Shown one piece after another: positions 14,983 through 18,110 of a stretch of 18,110 nt of DNA. Source of the DNA: Candidatus Levybacteria bacterium RIFCSPLOWO2_01_FULL_39_10 (lineage in GTDB: Bacteria; Patescibacteriota; Microgenomatia; Levybacterales; UBA12049); assembly GCA_001782515.1 (NCBI GenBank), contig MFOV01000015.1:32175-50284 (forward strand). Reading direction: 5' to 3'. The notes below the pieces were generated by a model. That model saw nothing but the letters and a program-made list of their open reading frames with translations, was not told the origin of the DNA and ran no database searches. Position numbers and translations under genes: made by a program. Numbering within the stretch: the stretch's first letter is position 1; each line of letters opens with the position of its first letter.

Positions 14983-15054
14983 GTCCGCCGCTAAAGCGCT
15001 CTTTAAAGCGTGTTCGAATAGAACTGAAAAGCTTTAAAGTAAGCTTAGGCGGGC
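14983..15054 (+). repeat. Structured palindromic repeat, copy A
   Basis: This 72-base element is homologous to the minus-strand reading of 16855-16925 and shares an exact 16-base core, GAATAGAACTGAAAAG (15016-15031). Its ends pair (GTCCGCC with GGCGGGC, one G-T wobble) and an inner stem of 9 perfect pairs is formed by CTTTAAAGC (15001-15009) and GCTTTAAAG (15031-15039). It lies 70 bases upstream of the fusA start. Confidence 0.8.
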
Positions 15055-15123
15055 CGAACTCGGAAGCTAAATGAGTATACCACAAAATTTGTCTGGAATC
15101 TATAGATTTTAAAGATTTCTATT

Positions 15124-15179
15124 TTCCACTGTGCGAAGCTAATCCACCCCTCGGGTGACTTCTCCTTGCCACAGTGGAA
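15124..15179. repeat. Long hairpin with 10-bp stem
   Basis: TTCCACTGTG (15124-15133) pairs with CACAGTGGAA (15170-15179). Within the loop, CACCC (15145-15149) pairs with GGGTG (15153-15157) around CTC. Neither strand has a T-run directly after the stem, so a standard intrinsic terminator is doubtful. It lies 3' of the unknown 381-residue gene. Confidence 0.75.
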
Positions 15180-15193
15180 TTTATGGAAGGATC

Positions 15194-15213
15194 GTGCCGA
15201 TTTTGCGAGTTTT
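15194..15213. repeat. 19-base direct repeat, copy 1
   Basis: GTGCCGATTTTGCGAGTTTT matches 16409-16427 (GTGCCGATTTTGCGGTTTT) apart from one inserted base. The two copies flank the 381-residue gene and its promoter. Confidence 0.7.
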
Positions 15214-15215
15214 AG

Positions 15216-16361
15216 TTATTGAGGGACTGTTTCTTGAGGAACACCGGCAGAAGGTTTTTTCATCTCTGATAGTGCTTGCTGTTCTCTTTGTAATTCATGC
15301 TGCCATTGAGTATCCCTTTCTTCATTTATCCTTCTTGTTTTTTTAGCCCATTCTTCATAAGCGTTTATTCTTTCTTGTAGTTCAATTGTTAGTTCTGTAT
15401 CTTCTGGGAAGTCTCTAATAACTTGTCTAAAAAATGCAGTATCTTCATCTGAATATTCACTAAATGTATCACCCCATGGATAAGGTTCTTCTCCAAAAAC
15501 CTGATGTCTTATTAATTTATGTCTAGTATCCATATCTTCTAAGTCTTCATATGCGCTCTCCGTATCCAACATTAACTGATATTCTGTATTGGATTCTAGC
15601 ATAAAATTTATTTCGTCAGTTAACTCTTGGGGTAGTGCTTCAGAATCATCACCTTCTGTCCTGAGATCTATAACTGAAATTAGAGCTCCACTCAGAAAGT
15701 CAGGACTTCTTCCGCTTTGAGTTATTTCTCGAAATAGTCTATTACCTTCTGCAATCGCCCTTTGCCTAGCTCTTATCTTTAAAGAATCATCAATTTGATC
15801 ATTATTAAATACCATATGAATTGGGCCAAGGTGTGTAGAAGACCCAGGACCAATTCCTATATCATATGGGTTAAAACTTTCGAGTAGTTCTTCTGCTTCT
15901 TCTCGTGAAATTAAAGGAATTAAACGAGGTATCGTTGTATTAAGACTCCTCAGTGCGCTAATTGCATTTTTTGCTTCACTATTCCTGTCGCCTTGCCCTT
16001 TATCACCCTCATTTTTTCTTCTATATATCCTCCATGCTTGTTCCATAAATTGTGGGATTCTTTTTGCAGCGTAAGACGCCTGCTCTGAGGTAAATTCATA
16101 TTTATTCCTTCCATAGCCAAGAAGAAGAAAAGAATCATATTCACTACTGACATGATGGGCGTTTACCTTAAAAGGAAGATGATCAAACCTTGGAGTCAAT
16201 AACACATCAATGGCTCTTTCTTGAAATTCTGGTCTTACCTGGGGATCTTTAAGTAAAGCTTCAAAATCATCACTTCTTTCTCTTTCTACGGATACGAAAT
16301 CATTCCAGATCCTATCTACCTCTGGATCTTCAAGCCTTGGTGGCATCTCTTGTTCAACCAT
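15216..16361 (-). CDS. Unrecognised 381-residue soluble protein
   Basis: The protein is acidic, predicted mostly helical, without signal peptide, membrane segments or a motif I can name. Residues ~110-135 are Lys/Arg/Asn-rich, ~160-180 hold a Gly/Pro/Ser loop (GIGPGSSTHLGP), and ~320-365 are charged and Gln-rich, resembling a coiled coil (INAYEEWAKKTRRINEERD). It does not look like a transposase or recombinase. It is a real gene by its promoter: TTGACA, 17 bases, TAGTAT, ending 7 bases before the ATG. It stands between rpsG and fusA, flanked by a 19-base direct repeat and, further out, by the inverted pair of structured repeats, so it is probably an insertion into the str operon. Confidence 0.75.
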   Translation of the reverse strand: MVEQEMPPRLEDPEVDRIWNDFVSVERERSDDFEALLKDPQVRPEFQERAIDVLLTPRFDHLPFKVNAHHVSSEYDSFLLLGYGRNKYEFTSEQASYAAKRIPQFMEQAWRIYRRKNEGDKGQGDRNSEAKNAISALRSLNTTIPRLIPLISREEAEELLESFNPYDIGIGPGSSTHLGPIHMVFNNDQIDDSLKIRARQRAIAEGNRLFREITQSGRSPDFLSGALISVIDLRTEGDDSEALPQELTDEINFMLESNTEYQLMLDTESAYEDLEDMDTRHKLIRHQVFGEEPYPWGDTFSEYSDEDTAFFRQVIRDFPEDTELTIELQERINAYEEWAKKTRRINEERDTQWQHELQREQQALSEMKKPSAGVPQETVPQ

Positions 16362-16368
16362 AGCTGCG

Positions 16369-16397
16369 ATACTAGCTTATAAATCCTTATTTGTCAA
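16369..16397 (-). promoter_or_regulatory. Promoter of the 381-residue gene
   Basis: On the minus strand a consensus TTGACA (16397-16392), a 17-base spacer and TAGTAT (16374-16369). The -10 ends 7 bases before the ATG at 16361, predicting a leaderless mRNA. Confidence 0.85.
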
Positions 16398-16408
16398 ACT
16401 AAAGTTGG

Positions 16409-16427
16409 GTGCCGATTTTGCGGTTTT
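16409..16427. repeat. 19-base direct repeat, copy 2
   Basis: GTGCCGATTTTGCGGTTTT, partner of 15194-15213, immediately upstream of the 381-residue gene's promoter in gene orientation. Confidence 0.7.
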
Positions 16428-16453
16428 CCTACCCGGAGCATGAAAAGTTTTCA

Positions 16454-16790
16454 TTAACTTTCATCCAAAGTTTGAGGATCCTCGCTTAGAGGAAAATCGT
16501 GAATAAAACGAAATTGTGGTAGAGTATCGTCTGGATTATCCACATCCCTATGTGCAAAAAAGTTATCTGCACAATTAGGGCCAACTCGTGTCATAAGAAC
16601 TTCTCCGGATGGACCTGGTCCAACTCTAGTCTTCAAAACTTCTTCTGATCTACCTTGTGGAAGCTCTTTCCTCAGGAGTTTGGGGATCGACAATTCCTCT
16701 GAATTGATTTCCGAATTCTGCGGCAGTGGGTCTTCTCTCCGGACTTTCTATAGCATCAGGCATATCGTAATTCTATCCTTCTTCTTCCAT
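16454..16790 (-). pseudogene. Broken small gene behind an intact leaderless promoter
   Basis: The promoter at 16825-16797 places its -10 six bases before the ATG at 16790. That frame meets TAG at codon 6 (16775-16773), continues in frame from another ATG (16763, starting MPDAIESPERRPTAAEF) and stops at TAG 16652-16650. A second frame, shifted by one, is open from 16747 to the stop at 16454 and encodes a Pro/Asp-rich C-terminus with the internal repeat EVLKTRVGP/EVLMTRVGP. A CCCC run (16685-16682) is one possible site of the frame change. The simplest reading is a ~100-residue unrecognised protein inactivated by a nonsense and a frameshift lesion. Alternatives: two short overlapping genes (16763-16650 with its own TAGAAT box, and 16454-16693), or sequencing errors. 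Confidence 0.5.
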
Positions 16791-16796
16791 GAGGAG

Positions 16797-16825
16797 AATA
16801 TATATCTATTTGGCTAGATTGTCAA
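16797..16825 (-). promoter_or_regulatory. Promoter of the broken small gene
   Basis: On the minus strand a consensus TTGACA (16825-16820), a 17-base spacer and TATATT (16802-16797). The box ends 6 bases before the ATG at 16790. Confidence 0.75.
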
Positions 16826-16854
16826 ACAGGGGTTATAGTCTGAAGTGGGAGAAT

Positions 16855-16925
16855 GTCCTCCTAATCTTACTTTTCGCCTTTTCAGTTCTATTCAAACACG
16901 GCTCAAAGAGCGATTCTAGGCGGAC
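16855..16925 (-). repeat. Structured palindromic repeat, copy B
   Basis: Read on the minus strand this 71-base element aligns with copy A (14983-15054) at roughly three-quarters identity, including the exact core GAATAGAACTGAAAAG. Its ends pair over nine positions with one mismatch (GTCCGCCTA with TAGGAGGAC). It begins 11 bases after the rpsG stop codon. Relative to A it is inverted, so the two copies mark both edges of the insert between rpsG and fusA. Confidence 0.8.
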
Positions 16926-16936
16926 TTATTTCATTA

Positions 16937-17479
16937 TTAGATTCTAAAATGCGAAAACGCTTTGTTGGCTTCAGCCATTCTGTGGGTGTTGTCTCTTTTT
17001 CTGATTGCTTCTCCTTCGCCTGCTGCTGCGGCAATTATTTCTGCTTCAAGCTTTTCTGAAAATGTATGAAAATCTTTATTTGATCTTGCCCTTGCAGCCT
17101 CAATTATCCATCTGAGTGCCAGTGCAGTTCTTCTGTCGCCACGAACTTCAATTGGAATTTGGTAAGACGCGCCCCCAACACGGCGGGCTTTAATTTCTGT
17201 TCTTGGACCAACATTTTGGACTGCTTTTTCAAAAAGTGCGAGAGCAGACTCTTGTGGTGAACTCTTCGAGTCTGAGCCTGAGGGCTCATCCCTCAGAGTC
17301 GAATGACTTGTCGAACCATCTTTTTCAGATAACCTTTTGAAAGCATCATAAACTACATTTTGGGCAACGGTTTTTTTACCGTCTCTCATAATGTTGTTTA
17401 TAAGTTTGGCAACAAGAATGCTTCCGTATACAGGATCTTCTTCGACTTTTCTTTTCTTGATAAACTTATTACCTCTCAT
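16937..17479 (-). CDS. rpsG: Ribosomal protein S7 with an in-frame insertion
   Basis: This 180-residue primary 16S-binding protein of the 30S head is recognised by KVEEDPVYGS near the N-terminus, then EKAVQNVGPRTEIKARRVGG and QIPIEVRGDRRTALALRW, and THRMAEANKAFSHFR at the end. Typical S7 is about 156 residues. The excess comes from a Ser/Asp/Pro-rich stretch at residues ~56-76 between DAFKRLSEKDG and ESALALFEKA, whose DNA is repeat-like (see 17252-17314). The end of the protein is intact. No Shine-Dalgarno precedes the ATG; the ~100-base spacer to rpsL is almost free of G and C. Confidence 0.97.
   Translation of the reverse strand: MRGNKFIKKRKVEEDPVYGSILVAKLINNIMRDGKKTVAQNVVYDAFKRLSEKDGSTSHSTLRDEPSGSDSKSSPQESALALFEKAVQNVGPRTEIKARRVGGASYQIPIEVRGDRRTALALRWIIEAARARSNKDFHTFSEKLEAEIIAAAAGEGEAIRKRDNTHRMAEANKAFSHFRI
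17252..17314. repeat. Palindromic repeat inserted in frame within rpsG
   Basis: About 63 bases (21 codons) interrupt the conserved S7 alignment. In coding orientation CTGAGGG and CCCTCAG form a 7-bp stem around ATGAG, flanked by TTCGA and TCGAA words. This low-complexity, palindromic content is unlike the rest of the gene and similar in wording to the element at 48-111. Exact insertion ends cannot be fixed without an alignment. Confidence 0.6.
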
Positions 17480-17582
17480 ATATTAATTTTCAATTTTTAT
17501 TTCTCAATTTTCATTGAATTTTCAATATTTTAATTTTTAAACATTTAGATTTCATTTTAAATTTAAAATTTCAAATTTAAAA
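17480..17582. other. Extremely AT-rich rpsL-rpsG spacer
   Basis: About 100 bases with only a few G or C. TTTCAATTTT and AAATTTAAAATTT words recur and are self-complementary. No Shine-Dalgarno and no clear promoter. It probably serves as an unstructured leader for rpsG. Confidence 0.6.
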
Positions 17583-18083
17583 TTATCCTGCAGGAGTAGG
17601 TTCTGTTGCTACGTTTGCGTTCTCCGAAACTTTAACTGTTTCCGTTTCAGTCACTACTCGTGGTGCTGCTCCGCCTCCTCCTCTTTTTGTGCCGTATTTG
17701 CTTCTTGAAGTCTGCCTGCCCGCAACTCCTGCCAAATCAAATTTTCCCCTCACTATATGGTATTTTACGCCTGCCAAGTCCTTAACACGGCCACCCCTAA
17801 CAAGAACAATTCCGTGCTCTGCAAGTGCGTGTCCTTCTCCCTGGATATATGCTGTTACTTCCATTCTGTTTGAAAGTTTTACTCTGGCTACTTTTCGAAG
17901 GGCTGAATTTGGTTTTCTGGGAGTCATAGTTTTAACCAAGGTTACAACACCTCTTTTTTGGGGCGCTGAATAAGACTTATATGTTCTTTTTTTTGAATTA
18001 AAAGAACGGCGCAGCGCAAGAGATCTTGTCTTTCCTATCTTTTTCTTTCTTCCTTTTTTTGTTAACTGTGATATTGTCGGCAT
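17583..18083 (-). CDS. rpsL: Ribosomal protein S12, extended at both ends
   Basis: S12 lies in the decoding centre and monitors codon-anticodon pairing. Conserved landmarks are PQKRGVV, TPRKPNSALRKVARV, EGHALAEHGIVLVRGGRVKDLAGVKYH and RSKYGTKR. The protein has 166 residues against about 124 in E. coli. The N-terminal region is longer by a Lys/Arg/Ser-rich stretch (about residues 21-38). After GTKR comes a ~35-residue Gly then Thr/Val/Glu-rich tail. The residue equal to E. coli Lys42 is Arg56, Asp88 is kept as Asp102, and Pro90 is Ala104. It is first in the str operon (rpsL, rpsG, insert, fusA). Only 27 bases upstream are visible; they show no Shine-Dalgarno. Confidence 0.97.
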   Translation of the reverse strand: MPTISQLTKKGRKKKIGKTRSLALRRSFNSKKRTYKSYSAPQKRGVVTLVKTMTPRKPNSALRKVARVKLSNRMEVTAYIQGEGHALAEHGIVLVRGGRVKDLAGVKYHIVRGKFDLAGVAGRQTSRSKYGTKRGGGGAAPRVVTETETVKVSENANVATEPTPAG

Positions 18084-18110
18084 ATTTATAAATTTTCACT
18101 TTCTAATTTT

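Larger units (their letters stand above)
14914..15215. other. Non-coding spacer upstream of fusA
   Basis: About 300 bases with no believable gene. It holds the structured repeat copy A (14983-15054), a 10-base-pair hairpin (15124-15179), one copy of a 19-base direct repeat (15194-15213), and the fusA leader with TTAATAGTTAATAG tandem words near 14920-14934. No clear promoter for fusA is visible apart from a weak TATTAA. Confidence 0.7.

Noticed and set aside
15010..15026. TTCGAAT inside copy A looks like a tRNA T-loop
   Set aside because: The flanking five bases do not pair as a T-stem, and no acceptor, D or anticodon arms can be folded.
14961..15055. Terminator formed by copy A and the seven T on the minus strand (14968-14974)
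   Set aside because: The T-run begins about nine bases past the stem and copy B has no such T-run, so termination is not the shared property.
15053..15071. GCCGAACTCGGAAGCTAAA resembles the conserved 5S rRNA loop segment
   Set aside because: Only about 18 bases match; the 5' and 3' arms of 5S rRNA are absent on either side, and CCGA/TCGG is self-complementary, so a chance match or at most a remnant.
15121..15182. Intrinsic terminator for the 381-residue gene
   Set aside because: The stem is good but no T-run follows on the minus strand (AAAATAG follows) or on the plus strand.
15216..16361. Transposase as the cargo of the repeat-bounded insert
   Set aside because: No DDE/DEDD, HUH or serine/tyrosine recombinase motif is visible in the protein.
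11736..16775. Stop-codon reassignment to explain the in-frame UAA and UAG
   Set aside because: Clear genes here end in UAA (fusA, rpsG), UAG (the synthase) and UGA (both receivers), so all three codons work as stops.
17480..17582. Replication origin or attachment site in the AT-only spacer
   Set aside because: No DnaA boxes or iterons; the words are simple A/T runs.

Overview
The window looks like a piece of a small, AT-rich bacterial genome, most plausibly a Candidate Phyla Radiation (Patescibacteria) member or another reduced-genome lineage. The grounds are tight gene packing, short proteins, 1-4 base overlaps, many unrecognised proteins, and start codons placed directly behind promoter -10 boxes with no Shine-Dalgarno sequence. 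All three stop codons are used normally, so the standard code applies. The lineage is an inference; no 16S gene is present. No tRNA, rRNA or CRISPR array was seen.

Layout. 1-192 is non-coding, with a repeat remnant and a promoter. 193-2640 (+) encodes a large PP2C-type phosphatase. 2660-3326 (-) is a two-gene operon (MazG-like pyrophosphohydrolase plus a small unknown). It is divergent from 3360-5311 (+), an APH-like kinase coupled to a paralogue that has lost its catalytic residues. 5343-7583 is a signalling module: two stand-alone receiver proteins (+) converging on a soluble GAF histidine kinase (-).

8876-12757 is a metabolic island. A YrdC-like protein and a homocitrate/isopropylmalate-synthase-like enzyme (-) are divergent from a small membrane protein, a swivel-first aconitase-family dehydratase, and a second copy of the membrane protein (+). 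The dehydratase frame is cut by a single in-frame UAA. The island suggests 2-oxoacid chain-extension or citrate-like chemistry whose substrate cannot be read from sequence, and the nonsense codon questions whether it still works.

12778-18083 (-) is the str operon, rpsL-rpsG-fusA, interrupted between rpsG and fusA by about 2 kb. That insert holds an unknown 381-residue protein with its own promoter, a broken small gene, a 19-base direct repeat around the unknown gene, and a pair of ~70-base structured repeats in opposite orientation at the two edges. rpsG carries an in-frame insertion that looks like a palindromic repeat, and rpsL is extended at both ends.

The most notable pattern is regulatory. 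Eight genes have a -10 box ending 6-8 bases before the start codon, which predicts leaderless mRNAs. Only the two paralogous membrane-protein genes have strong Shine-Dalgarno sequences and longer leaders. The least explained DNA is the repeat-bounded insert in the str operon.
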